Below are positions 10,868-21,629 of a DNA stretch of 64,000 nt, piece by piece. Position numbers and translations under genes: made by a program. Each line of letters begins with the position of its first letter. Position 1 is the first letter of the stretch. Origin of the DNA: Nephrocerus scutellatus (Eukaryota > Arthropoda > Insecta > Diptera > Pipunculidae); NCBI GenBank assembly GCA_947095585.1, contig OX352765.1:73515976-73579975 (forward strand). Reading direction: 5' to 3'. A model generated the notes under the pieces. That model did not search any database, was not told where the DNA came from, and worked only from the letters and a program-made list of their open reading frames with translations.

Positions 10868-11984
10868 ATTTCTGGTTCTAGAGGAGCAATGATTCCGATG
10901 ATTGCACCGAAATTAGCACAGCCAGTTTAATCTTATTGCTGCGTAAATAGTAAGTAGTGGGTGTAGGAAATATTTCGATTTAAATTCTGAAAATTTTTTA
11001 ATCGATTTTCCTTCTGCGATATTCTCCTCGTATTTAGTAAAATTTACTTCTTAATGGCTCTGGCTTGTCGTTAGTTACGAAGAGTACGGCTTTGATCAGC
11101 GGATAAAATTGATTTTTCTTTAATCCAGTTCACTGCTCACCACACGAACCGATAATGCAACTTTGAGTTATTTAATCACTTCGATTCGAAAAAATACAAA
11201 ACAAAATGAAAAGTGAAAATTTACTGAGCCTTCCCAACGTGTCAGGAGTCTCAGACGCCGCAACATCCAAACCAATCAATCGATCGAAAGTAAATAACAA
11301 AATGTATTTCTTGCTTTCTTCACAGGTCTTCAGACAGACTCTGCCACTGCTGTAAGGAAGGCGATAGCGATGTTTGTGCGGGTGCCAAAAACAACTCCAC
11401 CTTATTCCAATTAAAAAATAATTCTTCTTTAGAGAATCTACTGTATTCAAGTGCAACTTTATACTTTTAACAATACGGCGCTGCTACTCTTTTAACCATC
11501 AATATCTGTTCAGCAAAGAATAATGACTAACCACTAGTCCACTACCATGATAAAATTCATAAACAGCAAATACGTGTTTTCTTTTCGAATACACCAAAGT
11601 TGCCAGTCAAGTACGAATAAACATATTCCGAAAACAAAAAATGAAAATAAATTTAAACAAGTCCTTTTTGGATAATTAATTTTATTTATGTAATTTTTAC
11701 AATTAAAACGTTAAATCTGCAGAAGAAAATGTTTGATCTTATAAGGTTTTTCAAAACCCGGTTTTTTTTGCGAAATTTACCACGCTTTAACTAGCTTCAT
11801 TAAAAAGTACTGTCCTTTTGAAAATAATTTTCTCTTCGGTTTATGTTCACTTCTGGTATGTTTTGTTTAGGTTGCAAACATGAAAGTTTTATCAAATCAA
11901 TTAAAATATCTATCGTAATTCATTCACTCATATCCAAATTAACTTAAAGCTAATGTTAATTTTTTTCCTAAAAACTATGTCCCA
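10868..11984. other. Abp1 upstream region
   Basis: This should hold the 5' UTR and promoter of Abp1 on the minus strand. No TATA box or initiator could be assigned with confidence. The 94-codon open frame at 11456-11172 has no recognisable motif and is probably fortuitous. Confidence 0.5.
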
Positions 11985-12480
11985 GGGCGCGCTCGAGCGT
12001 AGATATTTTCAAATGGGAACTTAGCACGAACGGCGAAAATCTTTTGTTTACATTTTTTTGTTGCATGTTTTGTTGTTGTGTTAGTATAAATAGGGGTTAA
12101 TCTCCCAAAATATACAGATCTGTTTTCGCTCTACGGTATAGTCGTTTTGAAGGGGAAACAAACAAGTTGACAGCAAAAACATTTTTGGGGCAGAGTTTTA
12201 CGAAAAAAACGATATAAGTATAAACGTATAAACATATCCTACCCAATACACAATTAAAACTGCAAATAGAAAACTTATGTTTTAAAAAAAAAAAAAAAAA
12301 ACTGGTACAGATTGATTTTTTGGCTGTCCACGGTAGATCGGATTTCCCCTCTAACAGATTTTGATATTTTTTTTTATTAACTGCAACAACAACACATGCA
12401 AAAGTTTCTTGGCTTTCGTGTTGGTTTTTTCGATAGAAAATCTGAGCTCGAGCGCAGATTTCTAAAACAAACAAAAAATA
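11985..12480. repeat. Foldback-type inverted repeat element
   Basis: The left arm (11985-12140, CTCGAGCGTAGAT...CTTTTGTTTACAT...TCTCCCAAAATAT) is largely the reverse complement of the right arm (12300-12480, GGATTTCCCCTC...CAACACATGCAAAAG...GCTCGAGCGCAGAT). The arms are about 150-180 bases with a short AT-rich spacer holding an A18 run. A third single arm lies at 17235-17480. This structure suggests a foldback or long-TIR non-autonomous DNA element. No target duplication could be fixed. Confidence 0.6.
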
Positions 12481-12962
12481 CGACATAAATTTGATAATCG
12501 AGAAACACTGCGAATAAGATTTCAGCCATTGTGCAGTTTATGCTGCATGTTGGTTGAAATTTGATGCAAATTCGGGTGTAATTCGCCAAAATTTCGTGCA
12601 TACCGACTGCCTGTCATCTTTTTGTGCAGCATAAGCTGTCGCTGTGTAGCTGCTGAATTCTTGACCGCAGCCGCCCGCTTAAGCGCATCTTTACAAGTGA
12701 CCTAGTATACTACGTTTCTATTGCACGGTATACTCAGGCTTAACTCAGATTTAAATACATGTGCTGCGTTGCTTTGGCTAATCCAGCTTGGCTTACAACA
12801 TGATTAAAATCTGGTATAGCTGATTTCTAAGGGTTTGCTTGTTGTGTTACAAAAAACAGTAGCAGTTACGTTTTATAAATGAACTTTTATCAACTGAAAT
12901 TTAAATATTTCTTAAACTAGTGCTCTCGCACTGAAAAAACTCAAAACTTATAGAAAATAATA

Positions 12963-13110
12963 GCTGTATTTGATTTGGAATCCGAATAAGGAATTCGAAT
13001 GTCAAAACCAGCCAAAACCATCAAAACAGCAGGTTTTGCTTTTTCCAAAAAAGATATAGATAGTGCAATTGTTGTTGTAATTCCTTATTCCTCGGCAGAT
13101 AAAATACAGC
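12963..13110. mobile_element. Small TIR MITE, 148 bp, TA-flanked
   Basis: The left end GCTGTATTTGATTTGGAATC and the reverse complement of the right end GCTGTATTTTATCTGCCGAG match and continue into a shared AATAAGGAATT, giving inverted repeats of about 34 bp. TA occurs on both sides (12961-12962, 13111-13112), as for Tc1/mariner-type MITEs. No coding potential. Confidence 0.75.
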
Positions 13111-13599
13111 TAATATAATAAATGATAAATGTCTCTAATGACGAGCAAAATAGTACTAGATTAATGCATAAATTTTAAACCTGACAGGAATATTTTATGA
13201 AAATGAAATGATTCGAAATTATGTGTTTTTCACATATTTTTACGTTCTTCTCTTATTTCTTTACGCTACAAACAATATTTATTCATGTGGGAAAGCAACT
13301 TCGGTATAGATGCAGTGAGTTTATATTAACAATTGCACAAGTTGCTTATAATTATGCTTACGAAAAAAGGGCAATTAATAATGTCAAATAAAATTTTTAT
13401 AATGAATATTGTCTTTTGTAAAACAATAACATGTATAAATATTGTATATTGTATAAAAACACAATTAAAAACACAAATATTACAAACGACAAGTGTATGT
13501 AATCAATTTATTTGGCAAACAATGTTGAAAAGTCATAATATCAGTAAACAAATTGATATTGACGGCAAATATACGGTATAGCGATTAATGGAATTTTCG
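13111..13599. other. AT-rich intergenic DNA between Abp1 and Tgi
   Basis: No exon, repeat or promoter signature was recognised. The 82-codon open frame at 13333-13581 is strongly AT-biased and has no motif. Confidence 0.55.
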
Positions 13600-14830
13600 A
13601 CTTCTGCCACGCCCCCATATCCCACTGCCTAAAGTAGCGGGACTTGGGGTGCGTCGCTTTTGGGGGGCTTTTGAGTTAATTTTTTTTTAAATCATTTTCC
13701 TCAAAGCTTTGAAGGAGGCTTGGGGATTGATTAGTATCATATAAAAGATTACCTCGACATAGTTCAGGTAAAAAAACTGACTTTTCCGTGTGTGTTCAAA
13801 AGTGGGCAGGCTTAAGTATTGGTATTAAATTAAAAGTCAAAATTAATTCTACACCAACATACTATACATACGACATAAACATGGCCCATTTTAACGGAAG
13901 GTGGATCAATTTGGATTTAGTTTATGTGGTATTTTATACAATTGAGTGGTATATGGTTAAGTTATCGTATTTTGCGCTATATAACACCTCTTTTGTATTG
14001 GAAAATCGCCTTTTAAGAGGAAAAACTCCTTTCTAAATATAAATTAATTGATATATAAATTAATTGAACATACAGTATTTTACAGGTGTCCACAATTTTG
14101 AAATCGTCAATTAAAAGGAAAAACTCCTTTCTAAATATAAATTAATTTAGATATATAAATTAATTGAGCCTACAAAATTTTACAGGTGTCCACAATTTTC
14201 AAAACCGCCTTTTAAAAGGAAAAACTCCTTCCTAAATATATATTAATTGAAATATATAAATTAACCAGGCGCACAGTATCTTACAGTGTACACAAATTTC
14301 AAAAACTTATTTTCTATATATAAATTAATTGAAAAATATAAATTAAAACGAAAAATTAATTTCTAAACATAAAATAATTGAGCGAGGGAAATCACATCAT
14401 CACCTTTTTTTATGAAAATAAATTGATCCAACTTCCATGAAAATTGAGACCCGCCCATAAAAATAGTATACCTGTGTGGGAAAAACTTTCAGCTTTCATT
14501 TGGCATGAACATGAGGCCCGCCCAAATTCAAACACGCCCACTGTTGAACTTTTACCGAAAACCCAATTTTTGACTCTAAATATTCTGAGGTAGTTTTGAT
14601 TGGTCCCATTTATTTTTTCAATGGGCTGTATTTTTAGTATCCTTCATATGATATCAATTAACCCCCAAACCTCCTTCACACTGAAAAAAAAACTCAAAAC
14701 TTTGAAAGCTCCTACCTCACAAAGGAGGCGTCTCCCCAAACACAATATGGGGGTTTTCGAGGCCTGCACAATAAGGGTTTCAGAGGGCTTTCTCAAAGTC
14801 CTCAAAAGCCCGTAGTTTAGGCGATATTGA
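13600..14830. repeat. Long inverted-repeat element with internal ~100-bp tandem repeats
   Basis: The left arm (about 13620-13760) includes GAAGGAGGCTTGGGGATTGA and TATCATATAAAAGAT. The reverse complement of the right arm (about 14595-14820) has GAAGGAGGTTTGGGGGTTAA and TATCATATGAAGGAT in the same order, and both arms share the outer motif CTTTTGAG. Between them lie AT-rich tandem repeats. The layout fits a non-autonomous DNA transposon. Exact ends and target duplication are unresolved. Confidence 0.55.
14021..14345. repeat. Tandem repeat, ~98-101 bp unit, three copies plus a partial
   Basis: The motif AAAAACTCCTTTCTAAATAT recurs at 14021, 14119 and (as AAAAACTCCTTCC) 14220. Each is followed by AAATTAATTGA-type runs and TTTTACAGGTGTCCACAATT. 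A shortened fourth unit begins near 14308. The array lies within the inverted-repeat element above. Confidence 0.8.
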
Positions 14831-16290
14831 TTAAGGAAAATTTAAGTCGCTGTATTTGTAATTCGATGACACAGATAGTCTAATAATTCCCAACAAAAAT
14901 AATGAATGACGTTTCATGACTAAATAAATGAAGCAAAATGTGTGCACCGGCAACACACGCAATAGTGCGAGCACACGTAAATATTTATAAGCATTAAAGT
15001 CTTGTGTTAGCACCAATGACATAAGGAGCAATATCAGAACTTAAAACTAATGTATTCATTATAATTTAAGGATTAAGTATTTGTGTTTCATTCTGAGAGA
15101 GAGAGGGTAATCGAACATTATAAAGAAAATTGTCAAAATTTGCGTAGATTGTCCGCTTAGCACATATCTAAAAACTGCTTGTAGTATAGTTTATTACATT
15201 AATCGGTAGGCCTAACCGGTGTTACTTCTTGCTCTTTTGGAAAACTGCTTTCGTTTTCATAAAAAAAATATTGTGGTCTCCTTTTACTTACCTGTTTAAC
15301 ACTCAAAACACCAGTACAATTTGACGACTGACAGTTTATTTTATGTATAATATACATGAAACATTTGAAAAAGCGTGACGGAGACAGGAGAACAACTGCT
15401 GACTGACTGTCACTGCCACCGCCACGGGTGTCATTGAGTATGAACTGGTTTTTTCGTTCGATTTTTTTTAATCGTTTTTGTTTGATTTCGTGTGTTATTT
15501 TGGTTGGAATTCAATGTGTGTAATGTGTGTTATACAAGCGAGTAAAACAAGCTGAACGTCTACTACTACCTTGTGAGGGAGAAAATTGCAATACTTTCGA
15601 ACAACTTTGCAAGTAATTTCTAATTTCAACAGAGTAAAATTTCTTTCGAGAAATCAAAACTACGGACTACAGTTGTAACCGGTGCCGGAACAGAAATATC
15701 GTAGTGGAAGAAGTGGAAATATGTTGAATACAATTTGATCCGCTTAGCAAAAATTCCAATCATTTTTATAGAATTCTTTTAGCTCTACGACAGTGTTTTA
15801 AGGGTTTATTTGGATAGAAAAAAATCAAAGTGTATTTCTGATAATTGGATATCGCATTCAAAATAAATATATACTACTACTGATACTGATTCCATTAAGA
15901 TAGAAGTGTTATTTTGATATTTTTGCATGACAAAGTTTCTAGACGTGAAGACGCTGGTTACTACGCATTTTAAGCCAAGTCGTATTCTATACTTTATGGT
16001 CTTTGTTAGCAGCAGCCGTATCACTAATTTCTTTTTTCGGCATTTACAATTAATGCAGTTATATTTACATAAATGATAACAGTTCGTGTGGAGTAGTAGT
16101 GTAGTGAATTCAGCAGACAGCGGCTCCATTAATTGACGGACGGTGGTTTTACAAGTAAATTCCTTTCTCATTAATTTTGAATTTGAGAAACAAATTGTCG
16201 TGATAATTTTGTTAATAATACTTGGTCGCATCAAATTTGATATTTTTTACCATAACACATCGTTGTGCAATAAAAAATACATATAAAGCA
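14831..16290. other. Upstream region of the Tgi-like exon
   Basis: This should contain the 5' UTR and promoter of the Tgi-like gene. A GA-repeat (GAGAGAGAGAGGG, about 15095) is present and could act as a GAGA-factor-type site, but that is inference. No initiator or upstream exon boundary could be assigned. Confidence 0.4.
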
Positions 16291-16351
16291 ATGGAGTCAG
16301 CACTTGATGTATTGTCAAGGGCAGCAACAATGGTGCAAGATAACGCAAATG
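16291..16351 (+). CDS. Tgi: Probable first coding exon of Tgi (VGLL4 homologue)
   Basis: An ATG in an AAAGCA context opens 20 codons, MESALDVLSRAATMVQDNAN, plus one base before a good GTATGT donor. The peptide resembles the conserved N terminus of vertebrate VGLL4 (METPLDVLSRAASLVH) and so points to Tgi, the fly VGLL4 homologue. Its Tondu motifs bind Scalloped/TEAD and repress Yorkie targets in Hippo signalling. No Tondu motif or other Tgi-like exon was found downstream on this strand, so the remaining exons probably lie beyond 64 kb or in stretches I could not recognise. The gene is divergent from Abp1. Identity rests on a short peptide recalled from memory, so moderate confidence. Confidence 0.62.
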
Positions 16352-17234
16352 GTATGTTTTTCGGCTTCTATTTACTTTTTATTTACAAAATGTATATACA
16401 TAATATACTTACATTTCGTTAGAGGTTTGGTTGAGTTTCCTTCTCTCTTTTAAATAATGATTCTGTAGAATGGTCAGTTTCCTTGTTGAACAAGATGTTG
16501 CTGCGACGAAGATTTGTCATGAACAGCTAAAATCGTAAAAAGCAACGCAATCTAACTCTTGAACTGATGACAGTCATAATTGTTATTGGCATTGAACAGA
16601 AAAATTGGTTTAATCCCATGTACCTTGCTTGTATGGTATATACGGATATCAAAAGATTCACAAATAATTTAATGTTTGCGCAGCATTACCCAACCTTTTT
16701 TTCATTCTATACATTAGTTACACCCTGTACTTTCATTTGCATTAAATAACAATGGTTTGTGTTTGTCGTCTTTTATAAATGCCAAGCAAACTACCACATC
16801 CCGCTTTAGTTTAAAGTCTAAAGACGTAACCAAAATCCAAAATGCACTTTCGCCGAACAAGCTCATGTCATTATCATTAAATGGAACTGAAAGACAATAT
16901 GGCTGGAGCGCAATAGTTTCCAGTGTATTCTCCCCATTGAAATATTCTCCTCATTGAAAGCCGAAAGCACTTGATACTTATACCACAGATAATATAATAT
17001 ACAGATGTCTCATGCCCTGCCCATGCATTTTGTTTTGAGGAATATCGAATTTCATCTGTCTGCTCGACCATTTTCGAATTATTTGTACTTGATAATTTTC
17101 AAAAGATCTGTGATCCATTGTATTAAAAAGTACTTTGGGTGTAAAACTCAGATGTTATATGTCAAAGTACACTAAACATTAAAAAGGACAAGTGCAATTG
17201 AGCGTAGAAGAGTAATGTCAGCTTTTTTGGCTGT
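16352..17234. other. Start of presumed Tgi intron 1, no further feature
   Basis: AT-rich DNA after the GTATGT donor. The open frames here are short, overlap on both strands and carry no motif. No splice acceptor followed by a coherent coding stretch was seen. Confidence 0.5.
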
Positions 17235-17480
17235 CAAGTTGTTCGTTTATTCCAAAAAACCAATCTACGGTAGAATGGATTTCCCCTCAAACAGATCTTG
17301 ATATTTTGGGAGATTTACCCCTCTTTTACTAACACCAACAACTGATGTCATTTGGTTTAGGTAAAACACATCACACACACATGCAACAAAACAATGTAAA
17401 CAAAAGATTCTCGGCTTTCGTGTTCGTTTTTTCGAGAAAAAATCTACGCTCCACCGCAGATTGCTAAAACAAAAAAAAAC
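17235..17480. repeat. Single arm of the 12-kb foldback repeat
   Basis: The segment GGATTTCCCCTCAAACAGAT...TTTTGGGAGATTTACCCC...GCTTTCGTGTTCG...ATCTACGCTCCACCGCAGAT matches the 12300-12480 arm directly and 11985-12140 in reverse. It ends six bases before the TAA duplication of the Harbinger element. Confidence 0.65.
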
Positions 17481-17694
17481 TCGACATAAGAGTCCCCGCA
17501 CACTAGAGACTTTTTTATCGGCCGATAGTTTGGTCGTGTTGGGCTGCTAGTGCGCACACTGTGCCGATTAAACAGTCGGGTATCGGGTTGGTGGTGAGTG
17601 CGCATACTAAGACAACAGTCGGTCGACTAATCTCAAACGGTTTGCTATTTATGTCGTTTTGTTTTAGAATAAGTTAAAGTCGTCGTGCAATATT

Positions 17695-17990
17695 ATTATT
17701 ATTTTTTTTAATTAAATTGAAACTTATTGCCAAGGGATTACTCCCTGAAAGATTTGCGCCACGGCAATAAGGTGGGCTAAGCCCTTTATTAAAATTAAGA
17801 ATTAAATCGGAGAAATGTGATTTACAATATATCACATTTCTCACGTTTGTAGCCGGTTTCAATTTTATTTTCTCAGAATTCTCCCAGATTCATTGAAAAA
17901 AGCAATACGGAAAAAACGTTCACGAAGCTAAAACGACGCGAGTCCAAAAGCTTTGATGAATGGATCATGGCTAAGGAAAACTACAAAAAA
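17695..17990 (-). mobile_element. LINE 3'-end fragment nested in Harbinger element
   Basis: After a T-rich start (the poly(A) of the opposite strand) the sequence ATTGCCAAGGGATTACTCCC...TCACGTTTGTAGCCGGTTTC...AACGACGCGAGTCCAAA is nearly identical to the 3' part of the LINE at 36455-37235. It has no coding sequence and is a short 5'-truncated copy. Confidence 0.75.
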
Positions 17991-18227
17991 CCTTGACCAA
18001 GACAATATTACAAAAAAGATTACATACGTGAGCCTTGAAAATTCTTGGAGCCTCTATTGAACAGTTCGGTCTATCAGGAACTAGCTGACTTCTTACTTGA
18101 ATGCCCACAACTCCGGATTCGTTTGTAGTACCAGACCTAACAAACGAAAAAGGCACGCACAACTATCGAGCCGATAAGCTCTTTCATGAAGATTTGTAAT
18201 TTGATTCTTTTCTTTTAAATTTTTTTT

Positions 18228-18736
18228 TTATGTAGCTAGATGTTGATTGAGTAGTCTGAACACAGGATTGCCGCGTAGCCTTATTTGATATAAAATGTTG
18301 AGGATACCAATTTTAGCATCGAATTTTTCGTCAGCGGTTGAGCTATGGAGTGAAGGGACAAGAGATAAGGCAAAGTTTGTGTCTTCATCCGTATTAGTCC
18401 CTTTCAATGCTTTTGTTAATGCTTCATCCAAATTCGTTTGCTTCGGTACCATAGTCCTCTTATTCCACTGACGAATAGGTGTGGAAGTAGAAGGACCAGC
18501 TGCGTCATCTTCTTCATCATTTTCTTGAGAATCATCCTCTTTCAGGTTACCTTCCGTTTGTCGATTTTCCATGCATCGCAACGTAGCGAAGACGAAGCTG
18601 AAGCGTGTTTGTGTTTCAGGCCAACTAAAAAATCGTAAGTGTGCGCGCGTGGAAGAGCGCCATACTGATTAAGCAGTTGCCGATAGTTTGCCGATACTTT
18701 AGTTTGACAAAGTTGAAACGCAATCGTGTCGCACAT
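18228..18736 (-). pseudogene. Harbinger MADF/BESS-type accessory protein fragment
   Basis: Two overlapping minus-strand frames are open (18736-18542 and 18581-18228), offset by a frameshift near 18560. The downstream frame has an acidic linker, a Ser/Thr/Pro stretch and DTNFALSLVPSLHSSTADEK followed by KIGILNILYQIRL. This matches the BESS motif of the DNA-binding partner protein encoded by animal PIF/Harbinger elements. That protein normally has an N-terminal MADF/Myb-like domain, which is not recognisable here. Position inside matching TIRs supports a transposon origin rather than a host gene. Confidence 0.7.
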
Positions 18737-19164
18737 TAAACTTATTTATCGGCCGATACCAAATCATTGTAGTCTGCGCACTTGCATACATGTTCATACT
18801 GATTAAGAGGGCGACTGAACTATCGGCCGACAGAAAGTCTCAAGTGTGCGGGGACTCTAAATGAAACTTAATTTTAGGTTTGTGTATATGACTTATTTTA
18901 GTTACATAATTTGAAAATAGATAGCATGTAAGTACAGCAAATAATTATGTGAACATCACTTACCTCCATAAGTGTAAGACTTCTAGGTATTTATTATCTT
19001 TGTTATACCTTGGGTGGGTTTCAGGAGAATTTTTTTTGGATCGTATAGTACAAGTCCATAGTTCCACTGTTAACTTGGAAGCGCACTACCACAGATTGTA
19101 TTTTTTTCAAACAGAAGAATGTTTGATGATTCGCTAGAAGCTGTTGGGATGTGTTACCATACTA

Positions 19165-19330
19165 ATCTTCTAATATATAAAAATCTCGTGTCACGCTGTT
19201 TGTGGTCGTACTCCTCCGAAACGGCTCGATCGATTTTTATGGAATTTTTCATGTATATTTGGTGGGTGTGAGAATAGGTCGTAAAGTATATTTAATACCG
19301 CTAGGTGATTAGGGTGTTCCTATCCCGAAA
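19165..19330. repeat. Dispersed-repeat head motif, possibly Helitron-related
   Basis: TAATATATAAAAATCTCGTG, TCACGCTGTTTGTGGTCG and CGAAACGGCTCGATCGATTT form a string I recognise as a common insect dispersed-repeat end. Family assignment is uncertain. It directly precedes the minisatellite at 19331 and could be the head of the same element. Confidence 0.4.
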
Positions 19331-19995
19331 AACATTTGGAAACGACCCCTTAAAAGACCCAAAAAAACCCACAATACCCTCGAAGGACCTCCAAAAGATT
19401 CCCAACAGACCCTGAAAAGTCCCTCAAATGATGCCCCAAAAAATTCTAAAAAGACTACCAAAACACCCCCAAAAGATATTCAAAAGATTCCAAAAATACT
19501 CAAAAGACCCCCAAAAGACACTCTAAGGACCTTTAAACGAGCTTCAAAAGAGCCCCCAAAAGAACCTCACAAGACCCCCAAAAGACCCCAACGAGGCCCT
19601 CAAAGAACCTCGAAAAGACTCCCCAAAATACCCTCAAAAGATCCCCAATTGACTCCCCAAAATACCCTCAAAAGACTCTACAAAAGACCCCAAAAAACCC
19701 TCAAAAGATCCCCAATTGACTCCCCAAAATACCCACAAAAGACTCCCAAAGACCCCAAAAAGACTCTCAAAGGACCTCCAAAAGACCCACAAAAGTCCCT
19801 TAAAATAGACATCAAAAGACCCTCAAATAACCCTCAAAGGACCTCCAAAAGACCATCAAAAGACTCCCAAAAACACCCCCAAAAGACCATCAAAAGATTC
19901 CACAAAAACCCGCAAAAGACCCCGAAAGGACCTCCAAAAGACCCTTAAAAGATCTTCAAAGTGACCCTCAAAAGACCCTCTAGAGGACGCTCAAA
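19331..19995. repeat. CCCxxAAAAGA minisatellite
   Basis: About 660 bases made of degenerate 10-11-base units of the form ACCCTCAAAAG / ACCCCCAAAAG, some grouped into longer blocks (two repeats of CCCCAATTGACTCCCCAAAA near 19645 and 19710). One strand is nearly free of G-C alternation. The 99-codon open frame within it (19649-19948) is a by-product of the repeat, not a gene. Confidence 0.9.
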
Positions 19996-20089
19996 AGACT
20001 AGAAATTAATTAGTTCCCAAAATTTAAAAATGTAACAGTAATGTGGCTCAAAATCGCAAAACAAAATTTTTTTTGATACCGTACTCATC

Positions 20090-21520
20090 CTCACTGACAA
20101 TAGATTTGACGGATTTGATTTTTGATTTTGACGCTTGATTAATTGGACTTAGGGCTGCTTTATATTCTGCTGGATCTAGAGGGTGTATGTGCGATGAATT
20201 GGTTTGTCTCTTTGCGTAACATACGAATATCGGATCGGATTTGCCTGAGTGGTGTGTTAAGGGTGAGCTGGTAACGGTTCGGGTGATCGGGTTTGTGGCA
20301 TGCCAGTAGGAATTGTTTGGCGAGAAGCTCGTTGTGCTCTTTCACTTTTAGCATTTGGGTTTCTTGATGAAGATGGTCCTCATGTGACATGCGGTGGCAA
20401 CAATGATGCGAAGAGCAGCACTCTGACCGGATTGAAGCTTCTGCCATTGTGTGTGTCAGAGGCGAGGTGTCCAGATGGGTGCCGCATCGTTAAGGACCGA
20501 TCTGCCAATTGCTTGATATGTGGTACCAAGGTTATTTTGTCCTTACCCCATGTACGTGGTTCAGGTGGTGAAAAGTGTAGCGGACGATTTTTCTGGAGAC
20601 AAGAATATGATTCTAGTATATCGAGGTTCAAGATTATGATTCTAGTATATCGAGGTAGGCGTTGATGATTCTGCAAATGGTGAGGATGTGCTTGCCTGAG
20701 GCAAGGATGGTGCAATCGTCGGCGTACGATATCAATTTGACACCGGGTGGTGGTGCGGGGAGTTTCGTCATGTTGTGTTTGAAGAGAGTCGGTGAGAGGA
20801 CCCCTCTTTGGGGTACACCTTGCTTAACTTTCCTGTATAGCGATTTGTTGTTCCGGAATTCAACGTAAGATTTTCTACCATTAAGGTAGTTGGTAAGCCA
20901 TCGTTTCGTGGTGTTGGAAAGCTGTGACTCTAGGATGTGTTGTAGTAAGATGCCTATGTCAACGGTGTCGAATTCCTTAGATAGGTCCTGTGGAACAAGG
21001 ACAGTGTGGTCACAGGGACGCTGTTGGTTAAGTCCTTGCGAGATTAGTGTTGTGGTCTCCGAAAGGGCTGTGGTTGTGATGCGCTGCTTGCGAAAGTGGT
21101 GTCGTTGTTCAGCTAACTGGAGTAAAGCTGAGGAAGTAGTATAGCTTCTAGTATTTTCGCTGTTGGAGACAGTAGAGAAATTGAACGATATGAGGATCCT
21201 TGATCTGCCTGTTTACCGGGCTTCTGTAGGGGAATAATTCTGTCAGTTTTCCAAGGGTCAGGAATGTCCAATGTTTTAAGTGAAAGGTTGAAGATTTGAT
21301 TGAGGTAAGTGAGCATAATCGTTGCTATTCCATCCGGCCCAATGGCGTTGGAGGGTTTTGCACTGCGTATGGCTGATTCGACTTCGGAGGGAAGTAGAAT
21401 ATGTGAGGTGTTGTCGTGGTCAAGGCTGTGCAAATTTTCTGAGAGTAGTACGGTTGCTCTTGTTACAGTGCGTTGGGTGTTCTACAAACTGGCGACAGAA
21501 CATTGAGGAACACTTCCTGG
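20090..21520 (-). mobile_element. Jockey-like LINE RT fragment
   Basis: On the minus strand 21433-21113 reads ILLPSEVESAIRSAKPSNAI, GPDGIATIML, PWKTDRIIPLQKPGKQADQG and SYRSISLLSPTAKILEAILL, the N-terminal fingers of a jockey-type reverse transcriptase. Further down, in changing frames, come the remaining RT boxes and near 20300-20160 a C-terminal segment with HPLDPAEYKAA-like residues. It is heavily frameshifted, has no visible poly(A) end, and abuts an unrelated RTE LINE at about 21.6 kb in the same orientation. Confidence 0.75.
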
Positions 21521-21629
21521 GGCAGTCTTGTTGTGTGCTGTTGAAGGTTATGGTTGTTATGTCTCTACGTCTGGTGGTGTTGGAGACCTCCTTGATGGTT
21601 GACCAAACTTTCGTTGAGGATTAAACCCA

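Larger units (their letters stand above)
17490..18857 (-). mobile_element. PIF/Harbinger transposon derivative, 1368 bp, TAA duplication
   Basis: The ends GAGTCCCCGCACACTAGAGA and (reverse complement of the right end) GAGTCCCCGCACACTTGAGA continue into GGCCGATAG-type inverted repeats, flanked by TAA at 17487-17489 and 18858-18860. Subterminal sequence matches the 254-bp MITE at 748. The inside lacks a DDE transposase but keeps, on the minus strand, part of the second Harbinger protein (BESS domain). A LINE 3' tail (17695-17990) is nested in it. Confidence 0.9.

Noticed and set aside
12283..12300. A18 run as a LINE poly(A) tail
   Set aside because: It lies in the spacer of an inverted repeat and no LINE coding sequence adjoins it on either strand.
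19649..19948. 99-codon Lys/Pro-rich open frame resembling a histone-like or collagen-like protein
   Set aside because: It is produced entirely by the CCCxxAAAAGA minisatellite; the composition repeats with the unit and no start or splice context supports it.
20300..21624. Several plus-strand open frames of 65-121 codons
   Set aside because: They are antisense shadows of the jockey- and RTE-like LINE coding sequence on the minus strand.
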